Shown: positions 26,901-35,884 of the stretch, in pieces
Position numbering within the stretch: position 1 is the stretch's first letter
How the letters are laid out: each line of letters begins with the position of its first letter
Source: Diogma glabrata
Taxonomy: Eukaryota; Arthropoda; Insecta; Diptera; Cylindrotomidae
NCBI GenBank assembly: GCA_963693315.1
Contig: OY856187.1
Location: 108,440-172,439, forward strand
Direction of reading: 5' to 3'
Length of the DNA stretch: 64,000 nucleotides
Made by a program: the position numbers and the translations under genes
The notes under the pieces: generated by a model
What the model was told of the DNA's origin: nothing
Seen by the model: only the letters and a program-made list of their open reading frames with translations
Database searches by the model: none

Positions 26901-27341
26901 CATTCAACTATTATAGAAATTTTCAATACAAACCGTAATAAATCGCCAAACTCGAGTATTCAAACAGCGATAGAGTTATCAGTAGCTTTGTATAATAACT
27001 CGGTACACTCGTCAACCGGTTTCACACCGAACGAGATCATTTTTAATCAAAATAACTTAATAAACCCGGCAGAAATACAAGAACAAGCCAAACAAATTTT
27101 TAAAACGGTCAATACTAATTTAGAAAAAGTTATAAACAGAATAGAGAGACAAAATAACAATAAAGAAGATCCACCTAGATTACATGATGATCAATTGGTT
27201 TATCTTAAACCAAACATCAGAACAAAATCTCAGCCAAGAGGGCTGGAAACCAAAATTAAAAATGCAAACTACAAAACTTTTAAAACAATCACGAATATAA
27301 AAAGAAACAAAAATAAAATTAAAAGATTAAAGAAATACTAA
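23874..27341 (+). CDS. pol: Errantivirus Pol polyprotein, intact (1155 aa)
   Basis: Complete Ty3/gypsy-order polyprotein: aspartic protease (DTGA at 33-36), reverse transcriptase (LDLKSGFHQ, then YLDDIIIVG near 432), RNase H (TTDASDFALGAVLSQ near 580, VADALSRMP), integrase with HHCC zinc module (HERAHRG.., CNICN, from about 850) and DDE core (Asp near 916, SDHETTF near 972, VEKTH near 1005), ending in a Lys-rich tail. The frame opens upstream of the gag stop and is entered by -1 frameshifting; the first ATG lies within gag. No interruption is seen, so this is the only complete errantivirus Pol in the window. The env start follows 371 bp downstream. Confidence 0.95.
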   Translation: MRKREFRYGRLNFLPYLKCYNERLGRVVTLLIDTGANKNIIKPGLIPYSSLENSKTSSSNIIIKNILGTHNCDKNFKINLLGNNLPAQIYFELEFHKFFDGILGSETMAKMNAKIDYKTNSILLNNYNYKFDRYYPEENFYNHIITIQTTNNGDWFVPEFQKLNSDIIIKPGLYKAENFYTTMTVLTNCPNPPETLPKLKLDVNNFETFEPIPCKNEIIDRNTIKSLIRTEHLSKNEKDILLDTIFKNQAVLLKQNENLSSTTIIKHKIITKDDNPVYTKTYRYPHHFKPDVEEQIQEMLDSGIIRNSKSPYSAPIWVVQKKQDASGKWKVRVVIDYRKLNEKTVDDKFPIPQIEEILDSLGKSVYFSTLDLKSGFHQIPLDPKSQEKTAFSTDKGHFEFNRMPFGLKNGPATFQRAMNNVLQNLIGNICHVYLDDIIIVGYSLDNHIQNLNTVLERLSHFNLKIQLDKCEFLKRETEFLGHIITQDGVKPNTDKIQKILEWPLPKTAKQIKQFLGLSGYYRRFIKDYSKIAKPMSKFLKKDQVVNTKDVEYIRAFENLKRILATDQILAYPDFTKEFILTTDASDFALGAVLSQIQNNIEKPIAFASRTLNATEINYATNEKEALAIIWSVKKYQPYLYGNKFTLVTDHKPLTFIKSSEKNSKILRWRLELENYDYNVVYKEGRANVVADALSRMPTVDNEVNINIGTDNTPRESEAENLPNRDSDIDTIHSADTSDDYFIHFAGRPINYYRNQLFFKISNLDTVILEDIFPNYKRVIISKKSFQKEDITNFIKEFHNGKQTAILAPEQLYQTIQEVFRENFSQNGHFVFATEKVEDVKNEERQNAIVVKEHERAHRGVNEVVNQIKRSYFFPKMSSVIKRHINACNICNVHKYDRKPYNIKISPRPSTKKPLERVHIDIFNINKTNFLSVVDSFSKHLQMIPIETKNLLDTTTALTRYFTQFGIPNVIFSDHETTFQSLQFKEYLSNLNIRLEYASSSESNGHVEKTHSTIIEIFNTNRNKSPNSSIQTAIELSVALYNNSVHSSTGFTPNEIIFNQNNLINPAEIQEQAKQIFKTVNTNLEKVINRIERQNNNKEDPPRLHDDQLVYLKPNIRTKSQPRGLETKIKNANYKTFKTITNIKRNKNKIKRLKKY

Positions 27342-27712
27342 TTTTGATTTTTACTTTTCATTTCAGAAATTTTTACTATGACAATATAATTTTTATTTGA
27401 ATATCTTAATTAATTAATTATCCAAAACTGATTTTACAAATCTTACAAACCAATTTTACTATTCTTATCCATGTTAATAAAAACAAGAAAAATAAAAGCA
27501 AAATTCTAAATAAAACAAATTCTCATTAGAAATTTTTATTGCATAAAAATTAATTAATATTAGAAATTTTAGAAAACAGTTTTATCAATCGATAATATTA
27601 TCATCAATAATAAATAAAATTAAATCCAAAGTTAAAAAGAATATTGAATTGAAATATTGTATTGTAGTATTGTAGTATTGTATACTGAAATTTTTACTTA
27701 TTATTTTGAAAC
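27342..27712 (+). other. pol-env spacer
   Basis: 371 bp, very AT-rich, no ORF. The equivalent spacer of the minus copy is 9143-9498. An env splice acceptor should lie here or just upstream, but I cannot point to one with confidence. A CAATACTACAATAC-type short tandem repeat sits just before the env ATG. Confidence 0.5.
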
Positions 27713-29131
27713 ATGGTTACTTTTAAAAAGTTGTTAATTTTGACTATATTTAATTGTATCAATACACAAAAATTGGAAATAAAAAATTTGCATGAAGATC
27801 CAATTCTGTTAGAAAAAATAAACGAATGTAAAATTCAAACAGGGATCATAAGGGTCATACACCCAATTAATATAACAAACCTAGAAACTACCATAGAATT
27901 AATTATGAAACATATAGTTGATAAGATAGATAAGAATGAACTTGATTTGTATACAATAGTTAAGGAAAAATGTAAAAGGTTACATAACAACTTACTACAA
28001 ATAAAACCACCAAAACGTCTCCGACAACGAAGATGGGATGCATTGGGATCAGGATGGAAATGGTTAGCTGGAAGCCCAGATGCAGACGACTTAAGGTTAA
28101 TCAACGCGACAATGAATGGTCTAATAAATGAAAACAACCAGCAATACCAAGTCAACGAGCAGATCAACAAAAGAATTCAGCTACTAACAAAAACAATAAA
28201 TGCAGTCTTAACCAACACATCGATAACCAATAAAATAGTTCTGAGCGAGTTAGAAATTATGACAGCAATTATGCAAATTGAAACCATCGATGCAATTATT
28301 GAGGACATCCAAGATGCAATAGTAAGAACCAAAATAGCACTGCCAAGCAACAAAGTTCTTTCGTTAAAAGAAATCATTGTTCTAAAAAATCTTTTGACTG
28401 AACAAGGAGTAAATATAACAATTCCAGACGAAGCTTTAAAATTTGTAACACCCAAAATTGCTATATGTGAGGAAACACTATTATACATATTAGAGGTACC
28501 AAAATTGGAAAATTTTACATCAACAACAATAAGACTTACTCCACTAGTTGTAAACAACAGCATTATCGAAAGTTACCCACAATACCTCATCAAAAACAGA
28601 CAGAAACTATACACCACCATCAACTACAACAATTTTGTCCAAAAACATACAGATCTAAAAGAATTTAAGGATGAATGCATAAAACCACTAGTCTTTGGAA
28701 ATCAAGGCAGCTGCAAAGTAACATGGGAGATCAACACAGCAATACAATGGATATCTGAGGGTAAAATACTAATAAATAATGGAAAGAACGTCGAAATAGT
28801 TACTAATTGTGGACCAGATGACAGAAATTTAACAGGAAATTTTTTAATAACAATCAATAATTGTACAGCCACGATAAACAACAAAGAATTTCAAGCTTAT
28901 GAAATTCAAACCGAGAATGAGGAAATCCAGGGAGCACTTCACAGTATTCAAATAGTAAGGAAAATGAAAATTGTTCAGAACATAACAGCAATCGAACAGG
29001 ATACCATTCAAAACAGGAAACTGCTACGACAAGTTTTTTTGAAGCAATATCATCACGAAAATTGGATATGGACACTTTCAGGAGGTTTATCATTATCATC
29101 CATATGTGTAATCGTATATGTGCCTGTGTAA
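27713..29131 (+). pseudogene. env: Errantivirus env, plus copy, frameshifted
   Basis: Identical to the minus-copy Env through the signal peptide, the RQRR cleavage site and most of the ectodomain. An 11-bp deletion near 29112 (between two ATCG repeats) then shifts the frame inside the membrane segment, and translation stops at 29131. The lost C-terminus is still readable in another frame at 29118-29260. An additional C in the run before the LTR (CACCCCCAGG here, CACCCCAGG in the other copy) makes a second small lesion. The product would lack its membrane anchor and tail. Confidence 0.9.
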
Positions 29132-29261
29132 ATGCTCGATAACAAAAACAGTGCAAAATCCAATTAACCTGGAAAATACCAAAGTAGCATACAATGACCT
29201 ATTAAGGAAAGCCGGCATAGTAACAAAAGTCGAGGACGACTTTTCATCACCCCCAGGGAGG

Positions 29262-29552
29262 AGTTATAATCCCATAGTATCATCAAGTCATATAACAAAA
29301 CTGCTTTCTCACGAAAAGTGCTATCAATGCAAAATAGCATAACTAGAAATATGATGGAATGTTATCAACCAGACATAACATGTAACAACATGATAGAAGA
29401 ATCAAATATCATAAAACATATTATAATAGAATATGCTGAGTGGTTGTTTTGTACCTTTAGATTTATAAAATTTAGTTTTTATAGTTAGTCTAATTTTTAA
29501 ACTCTGTAATGTAACATGTATTAAATAAATTGTATTAAATAAATCATTTTTT
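29262..29552 (+). repeat. Errantivirus 3' LTR (plus copy), truncated
   Basis: Begins AGTTATAATCCC after the purine tract CCAGGGAGG and matches the LTR for about 291 of 321 bp. It ends at the T-run (AAATCATTTTTT). The terminal 30 bp including TAACT are replaced by a 30-bp filler and then Penelope sequence. Confidence 0.92.
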
Positions 29553-29628
29553 AATACAATTTATAATCACTTTACATTTTTTAATCACTAAAGACTCCAT
29601 CTCTTCTATACAAAAAAACATAAATAAG

Positions 29629-31200
29629 ATGGTTATGTCTTGGGAAAAAGATAAACGTATAGATAACACTTTAGGCAAACACCTTCGTACATATAATGGT
29701 ACAACTGCTAAAATGTATGGTTCAACTAAAGTACATAAACCAGGTTTTCCATTAAGACCTATAGTTTGCTCTATTGGTACGCCAATATATAACCTTTCTG
29801 CATTTTGTAGTAACATTTTAAAACCTAGTATAGGCAATACATCAACGTTTGTAGGGAATTCTGAAAACCTTATAAACAAGATTAAAAATATTATAATACC
29901 CACTGATCATGTTTTGTTATCATTGGACGTTGTGTCATTATTTACGAATGTAGATAGCCATCTTGTGCTTAAATTGGTAAGTGAAAAGTGGTCAGTAATT
30001 AAAAATAATAGTGGTACAAAACTAACAAAATTACAGTTTATTGAAGCTTTGAAGTTAGTTCTTAATAGTTGTGAATTCAAATTTAATAATAAAACTTACA
30101 AACAAATTTTTGGCTCCCCAATGGGATCACCTGTTAGTCCTATGGTAGCCAATTTAGTAATGGAACATATTGAAGATAATGTCCTTGAAATGTTAGATTT
30201 TAAGCCGATTTTCTTTTTTAGATATATTGATGACATCGTTACTGCAATACCACTAGACAAAGTCCAATACTTTTTAGATAAATTTAATTCTTTTTATAAT
30301 AGAATACAGTTTACAGTTGAACATGAAGTAAACAAAACATTGCCCTTTTTAGATATTAGGATTATCCATAATGATGACGGTTCTTTGATTACAGACTGGT
30401 ACCATAAAGATTCATGGTCGGGACGCTATCTTAATTTTGATTCGTGGCTTCCGTTCTCATACAAAATTAATACTATTTCTATTCTCACACAAAAAATTAT
30501 AAAATTGTCTAATGATAATTTCCATCAAAAAAATTTCGATCTTTTAACAAAAACCCTACTCCATAATAACTATCCAATACATCTTATTAATAAAACTATT
30601 AGACAGACTAAATTTAAATTGTCACAACAAGATTATAATATTAATCAACAAGATAACGTTACAACTATCAATAATGAAATCACTCCTGTTAATAACATTA
30701 AATTCGTATCTGTTCCATATATAAAAGATTTGCACAGTAAAATTAAAAATTTATTACAAAACTATAATATTAAAACAGTAGGTAGACCTTGTTCTAATTT
30801 AGGTGATATAATTTTTTCAAAATTAAAAGATAGAGATCCGATCGAATTACAGTCTAACGTAATTTACCAAGTAACTTGTGATTGTGGTGTCAATTATACA
30901 GGACAAACAAAACAACTTCTTAAAAATAGGATTTACCAACATTCCCATGACGCAAGATATCAAAATTGTAATGTTACTCCTAACGCTCAAGTTATTTCTT
31001 CACATAGTGCTCTTTCACGTCACCTTAATAATCATAATCATTCTATAAACTTGTCGAATGTAAAAATTCTACATAAAGAATCAAACTTCCGTAAACGCAG
31101 TATCTTAGAAATGATTTACATAAAAAAATCAAAAAATTCGATTAATAAACAAACAGATTCTGATTATTTAAAAAATTCATATGATCATTTATTGTCTTAA
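29629..31200 (+). pseudogene. Penelope RT/GIY-YIG ORF, truncated copy (523 aa open)
   Basis: An open frame identical to residues 323-845 of the downstream full-length protein. It contains the RT palm (DVVSLFTN, SPMGSPVSP, YIDD) and the complete GIY-YIG nuclease, but lacks the N-terminal third, including the start. The first internal ATG (MVMSWEKD) is not a natural start. No internal stop is present, which suggests a very recent insertion or duplication. Confidence 0.88.
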
Positions 31201-31620
31201 AATAATAATTTTTAGTTATTTTAATGAAACGTTTTAATTAATGTTCTCATCGTTACTTAGTATAATACTGCTTTACTATTTTACAATAACAATAAAACAA
31301 ATCTAATTAAATTTCTTCTTTTTTCGCTGACCTTTCATATAATAACGTAAAACCAACCTGTCTATCAAAATTGTATATCATCACATTTTATATTTTTTTT
31401 TTTGATTTATTCATATTTAGTATTCTATGATTATTATTTTGTTTTATTTCAATTATTACAAAGGATTCGTTTTCTGTATGTTGAACTTTTTTTCGATAAT
31501 TAGTTTTACTAAACCTTTTTTAAAAAATATTTTTTTTAACTTCTATTTATTTTTTTTTTTTGGTAAGCTATTGTTGTTATATTCAATGTTTCTAGATTGT
31601 ATATTTTATTTTATTGAATT
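31201..31620 (+). other. 3' untranslated region, Penelope copy 1
   Basis: AT-rich sequence between the ORF stop and the ribozyme-like motif. It is almost identical to 34393-34820, with only small length differences in T-runs. No gene is present. Confidence 0.7.
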
Positions 31621-31676
31621 TCAGTTCTGATGATGACGTTTTGTAAATGACGTCGAAACATGTTAAAAACATTTAT
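31606..31676 (+). ncRNA. Candidate hammerhead ribozyme, Penelope copy 1
   Basis: The conserved core CTGATGA (31627-31633) is followed by a short helix GACG/CGTC around the loop TTTTGTAAATGA, then GAAAC (31655-31659). A helix-III-like hairpin ATGTT-AAA-AACAT follows. Flanking A/T arms (GAATTT and AAATTTA) could form helix I. One extra T separates CTGATGA from helix II, which is atypical. Penelope-like elements are known to carry hammerhead ribozymes in this position. Confidence 0.6.
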
Positions 31677-31854
31677 AATAATAAAATTTATTAATCTATA
31701 TTAATAATTTGTTATTATTTATAAATTTTTAAAACAAGGCTATAACCCAAGAAAATCAACGTTATATACAAGAATCAGCCTAAGAATTTTTTAGATTTCT
31801 TTGTTTCGTTTACAAAGACCTCTAAGTTAATATTAATAATCCCCTGGGTGAAAT

Positions 31855-34392
31855 ATGGGGTCTACAGAAAATAACCACAAATTTTTTCATAATATAACCT
31901 TACGATTTGGAGATAACATTGGATATAAAATGAAAAACTTATTGAATCTTAACATTAAGTGTGCCAAAGCTATAAATAAACAACATTTTCTTCTACGTTG
32001 TAGAAAAGAACAATTAATAACAAAAACTCGACGGATTAAAAACACACATCATATAAATAACATAGTCTTCAATCAATTAGAACACAATTTTATTTTTGGA
32101 ATTATTAACCAAGAAATTTCAGAAACTATCAAAAACATTAAGAATATTAAACAAAATATTACACAACTAATTAATTTCGCACATGAATATTTACCAAATA
32201 ATATTACAACAGATCTATTGGATAGAATTAAAACTATTTATGAAATAGTTTTTGTTAAAGTCAAAAACAAACAACTCAAAAAAATTAACCATCTTAAAGG
32301 AATATCAGAACATATTGTTGTTAATTCTAGTAATCTTGTAAGTGATGATATAAATACAGGTAAATGGTTGGTTAATACAACAGACATATTAATACCAGAA
32401 AATGTAAAAAATATTTTAAGTTTAGGGAATAAATATTGCCCACCGGTTGCACATAATTCAGTTCCATACCATAAAATTATTAGTGACGTTGAAAGCGTAC
32501 TCTTTGACTATGATGAAAACATTAAAATTGAAGCACGCAATAGACTTTCTAATATATTAACTAATTTTAAAAATCAAATCAATAATAAGAAATTCTTAAC
32601 ACTTAATGAACAGAAGACTATTGCTCATGTTCACCAAACAAAATCCTTTCTCAAAAACAATCCAGATATAATTGTAACAAAATCTGATAAAGGCAACATT
32701 ACAGTCGTTTCTCATAAAACCGAATACCTTAATAAAATGGATGAAATTTTAAATGATACTACCACATATAAACAAATCACTAAAGACTCCATCTCTTCTA
32801 TACAAAAAAACATAAATAAGATGGTTATGTCTTGGGAAAAAGATAAACGTATAGATAACACTTTAGGCAAACACCTTCGTACATATAATGGTACAACTGC
32901 TAAAATGTATGGTTCAACTAAAGTACATAAACCAGGTTTTCCATTAAGACCTATAGTTTGCTCTATTGGTACGCCAATATATAACCTTTCTGCATTTTGT
33001 AGTAACATTTTAAAACCTAGTATAGGCAATACATCAACGTTTGTAGGGAATTCTGAAAACCTTATAAACAAGATTAAAAATATTATAATACCCACTGATC
33101 ATGTTTTGTTATCATTGGACGTTGTGTCATTATTTACGAATGTAGATAGCCATCTTGTGCTTAAATTGGTAAGTGAAAAGTGGTCAGTAATTAAAAATAA
33201 TAGTGGTACAAAACTAACAAAATTACAGTTTATTGAAGCTTTGAAGTTAGTTCTTAATAGTTGTGAATTCAAATTTAATAATAAAACTTACAAACAAATT
33301 TTTGGCTCCCCAATGGGATCACCTGTTAGTCCTATGGTAGCCAATTTAGTAATGGAACATATTGAAGATAATGTCCTTGAAATGTTAGATTTTAAGCCGA
33401 TTTTCTTTTTTAGATATATTGATGACATCGTTACTGCAATACCACTAGACAAAGTCCAATACTTTTTAGATAAATTTAATTCTTTTTATAATAGAATACA
33501 GTTTACAGTTGAACATGAAGTAAACAAAACATTGCCCTTTTTAGATATTAGGATTATCCATAATGATGACGGTTCTTTGATTACAGACTGGTACCATAAA
33601 GATTCATGGTCGGGACGCTATCTTAATTTTGATTCGTGGCTTCCGTTCTCATACAAAATTAATACTATTTCTATTCTCACACAAAAAATTATAAAATTGT
33701 CTAATGATAATTTCCATCAAAAAAATTTCGATCTTTTAACAAAAACCCTACTCCATAATAACTATCCAATACATCTTATTAATAAAACTATTAGACAGAC
33801 TAAATTTAAATTGTCACAACAAGATTATAATATTAATCAACAAGATAACGTTACAACTATCAATAATGAAATCACTCCTGTTAATAACATTAAATTCGTA
33901 TCTGTTCCATATATAAAAGATTTGCACAGTAAAATTAAAAATTTATTACAAAACTATAATATTAAAACAGTAGGTAGACCTTGTTCTAATTTAGGTGATA
34001 TAATTTTTTCAAAATTAAAAGATAGAGATCCGATCGAATTACAGTCTAACGTAATTTACCAAGTAACTTGTGATTGTGGTGTCAATTATACAGGACAAAC
34101 AAAACAACTTCTTAAAAATAGGATTTACCAACATTCCCATGACGCAAGATATCAAAATTGTAATGTTACTCCTAACGCTCAAGTTATTTCTTCACATAGT
34201 GCTCTTTCACGTCACCTTAATAATCATAATCATTCTATAAACTTGTCGAATGTAAAAATTCTACATAAAGAATCAAACTTCCGTAAACGCAGTATCTTAG
34301 AAATGATTTACATAAAAAAATCAAAAAATTCGATTAATAAACAAACAGATTCTGATTATTTAAAAAATTCATATGATCATTTATTGTCTTAA
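31855..34392 (+). CDS. Penelope-like reverse transcriptase with GIY-YIG endonuclease (845 aa)
   Basis: An intact protein that would nick the target DNA and reverse-transcribe the element RNA. The N-terminal 300 residues are Lys/Asn-rich and carry the conserved N-terminal domain of the family. RT motifs: TKVHKPGFPLRPIV (near 355), motif A LSLDVVSLFTNV (near 417), motif B SPMGSPVSPMVANLVME (near 484), motif C RYIDDI (near 520). The C-terminal GIY-YIG nuclease begins near 732 (VIYQVTCDCGVNYTGQT) with the Arg of NRIYQH and a downstream Glu (SILEMIYIKK); the CxC pair is typical of Penelope nucleases. Start chosen: the ATG at 31855, the first in frame after the leader. No frameshift or stop is seen, so it may be active. 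Confidence 0.94.
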   Translation: MGSTENNHKFFHNITLRFGDNIGYKMKNLLNLNIKCAKAINKQHFLLRCRKEQLITKTRRIKNTHHINNIVFNQLEHNFIFGIINQEISETIKNIKNIKQNITQLINFAHEYLPNNITTDLLDRIKTIYEIVFVKVKNKQLKKINHLKGISEHIVVNSSNLVSDDINTGKWLVNTTDILIPENVKNILSLGNKYCPPVAHNSVPYHKIISDVESVLFDYDENIKIEARNRLSNILTNFKNQINNKKFLTLNEQKTIAHVHQTKSFLKNNPDIIVTKSDKGNITVVSHKTEYLNKMDEILNDTTTYKQITKDSISSIQKNINKMVMSWEKDKRIDNTLGKHLRTYNGTTAKMYGSTKVHKPGFPLRPIVCSIGTPIYNLSAFCSNILKPSIGNTSTFVGNSENLINKIKNIIIPTDHVLLSLDVVSLFTNVDSHLVLKLVSEKWSVIKNNSGTKLTKLQFIEALKLVLNSCEFKFNNKTYKQIFGSPMGSPVSPMVANLVMEHIEDNVLEMLDFKPIFFFRYIDDIVTAIPLDKVQYFLDKFNSFYNRIQFTVEHEVNKTLPFLDIRIIHNDDGSLITDWYHKDSWSGRYLNFDSWLPFSYKINTISILTQKIIKLSNDNFHQKNFDLLTKTLLHNNYPIHLINKTIRQTKFKLSQQDYNINQQDNVTTINNEITPVNNIKFVSVPYIKDLHSKIKNLLQNYNIKTVGRPCSNLGDIIFSKLKDRDPIELQSNVIYQVTCDCGVNYTGQTKQLLKNRIYQHSHDARYQNCNVTPNAQVISSHSALSRHLNNHNHSINLSNVKILHKESNFRKRSILEMIYIKKSKNSINKQTDSDYLKNSYDHLLS

Positions 34393-34800
34393 AATAATAA
34401 TTTTTAGTTATTTTAATGAAACGTTTTAATTAATGTTCTCATCGTTACTTAGTATAATACTGCTTTACTATTTTACAATAACAATAAAACAAATCTAATT
34501 AAATTTCTTCTTTTTTCGCTGACCTTTCATATAATAACGTAAAACCAACCTGTCTATCAAAATTGTATATCATCACATTTTATATTTTTTTTTTTTTGAT
34601 TTATTCATATTTAGTATTCTATGATTATTATTTTGTTTTATTTCAATTATTACAAAGGATTCGTTTTCTGTATGTTGAACTTTTTTTCGATAATTAGTTT
34701 TACTAAACCTTTTTTAAAAAATATTTTTTTTAACTTCTATTTATTTTTTTTTTTTTGGTAAGCTATTGTTGTTATATTCAATGTTTCTAGATTGTATATT

Positions 34801-34871
34801 TTATTTTATTGAATTTCAGTTCTGATGATGACGTTTTGTAAATGACGTCGAAACATGTTAAAAACATTTAT
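34801..34871 (+). ncRNA. Candidate hammerhead ribozyme, Penelope copy 2
   Basis: The same motif as in copy 1: CTGATGA at 34822-34828, helix II GACG/CGTC, GAAAC from 34850, then a helix-III-like hairpin. Conservation between two copies that are almost identical overall adds little independent support. The position downstream of the ORF matches known Penelope ribozymes. Confidence 0.6.
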
Positions 34872-34960
34872 AATAATAAAATTTATTAATCTATATTAAT
34901 AATTTGTTATTATTTATAAATTTTTAAAACAAGGCTATAACCCAAGAAAATCAACGTTAT

Positions 34961-35119
34961 ATCCAAATAGAATAGTAGATCCAAATAGAATAGCTGATCC
35001 AAACAGAATAGTAGATCCAAATAGAATAGTAGATCCAAATAGAATAGTAGATCCAAATAGAATAGCTGATCCAAACAGAATAGCTGATCCAAACAGAATA
35101 GCTGATCCAAACAGAATAG
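34961..35119. repeat. 18-bp tandem array, about 9 units
   Basis: Units of ATCCAAATAGAATAGTAG with variants C for T in CAGAATAG and CTG for TAG. The array begins exactly at the 3' end of the Penelope element. The variants are distributed in blocks, indicating repeated unequal duplication. A related piece in opposite orientation (CTACTATTCTATTCGGGTG) lies at about 35852-35872. Confidence 0.95.
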
Positions 35120-35884
35120 ACCGAAGTACGATAAATTTCTGTTTATATAGCATTTTGGTTCATGAAACAGGTTTTCACAATTTCCCCAATTAACATTTTT
35201 TTTTACAATTATTTCTCCTCTGTGGTGTGACCGTTCAACTGTATATTGAATATATTTTTTTCATATAGAATAATTCGCCTAAATGTTGTTTCACCAAGCT
35301 TTTATCCAATCGGTTTTATTAATTAGGTTCGAATATTGGACGTTTTGTATAATTCGCCTAAATGTTTTCACCAAGCTTTTGATCAATCGGTTGTATTGTT
35401 TATGTTTATGATATTGTGTTCCTTCGTCTATTATTGTTGATGCTCGAAACATTCCACACAATTTAACAGGTGACATTTTCATTTGCTATTGAATTCTCCC
35501 ACACGCTAAAGGTTCTTCAAATACGTTTATCTGAGTTGCATCACAAATTCTCTTAGATTCCCTTGGTCTTTTTTACTTCAGTGAGTTTTCATCGATTTCG
35601 CAGTTTTTTTAACTATAGCAAAAAGTTTGATCACCACCCAAATCGTTCATTTATAAATCTCCGTTCATTCAGAAAAGAATCCAGTGTTCGTTTGGAGACG
35701 TTAACATAGAAAAAATGAGTTTTGACGACTAGTTAACTTATAACCTAACAATTATATAAACTTAGCCCTGGTTTTAATTGGTTTAAATTATTAAAAGAAA
35801 GAAATGGATTTGTAAATTATAAAAAAAAAGGAAAAATGGATTTTGATTCTACTATTCTATTCGGGTGTGTCTCGAAGAACGTTA
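35120..35884. other. Unassigned spacer with a 78-bp direct repeat
   Basis: No gene is recognised. About 35270-35345 and 35348-35420 share ATAATTCGCCTAAATG, CACCAAGCTTTT and CAATCGGTT. The ORF at 35291-35482 (minus) lies over this repeat and is probably chance. The right edge reads TGTAACGTTCTTCG in minus sense directly against the gypsy fragment, which could be the edge of another LTR, but no second end is found. Confidence 0.45.

Larger units (their letters stand above)
22002..29552 (+). mobile_element. Errantivirus, plus copy (with 7103-7262)
   Basis: The older of the two errantivirus copies, on the plus strand. Its 5' LTR is split (7103-7262 plus 22002-22162) by the minus copy. It then carries primer site, leader, gag, uninterrupted pol, a frameshifted env and a 3' LTR cut at about 29552 by Penelope-type sequence. 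It is almost identical to the minus copy, so both derive from the same active lineage. Env damage and the broken LTRs make this copy defective. Confidence 0.94.
29582..31777 (+). mobile_element. Penelope-like element, 5'-truncated copy
   Basis: About 2.2 kb nearly identical to 32780-34960. It joins head to tail with a full-length copy at about 31778. A partial copy directly upstream of a full copy is the usual Penelope arrangement (pseudo-LTR). It starts inside the coding region at AATCACTAAAGACTCC and keeps the whole 3' untranslated region with the ribozyme-like motif. Confidence 0.9.
31778..34960 (+). mobile_element. Penelope-like element, full-length copy
   Basis: Full unit of about 3.2 kb: a short 5' leader (31778-31854), one ORF, a 3' untranslated region with a ribozyme-like motif, and the terminal phrase AAGGCTATAACCCAAGAAAA..CGTTATAT shared with the upstream copy. 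It belongs to the GIY-YIG-containing Penelope group. It is followed directly by an 18-bp tandem array. Confidence 0.9.

Noticed and set aside
7263..29552. Giant inverted repeat as a single foldback element
   Set aside because: The split LTR (160 + 161 = 321 bp) and ATAT duplication show one element inserted into another; each copy has its own gag, pol and env order.
34961..35119. CRISPR array
   Set aside because: The units are contiguous 18-bp tandem repeats without spacers, in a eukaryotic TE context.
35291..35482. Small minus-strand protein gene
   Set aside because: It lies across a 78-bp direct repeat and has no domain; it is best explained as chance.
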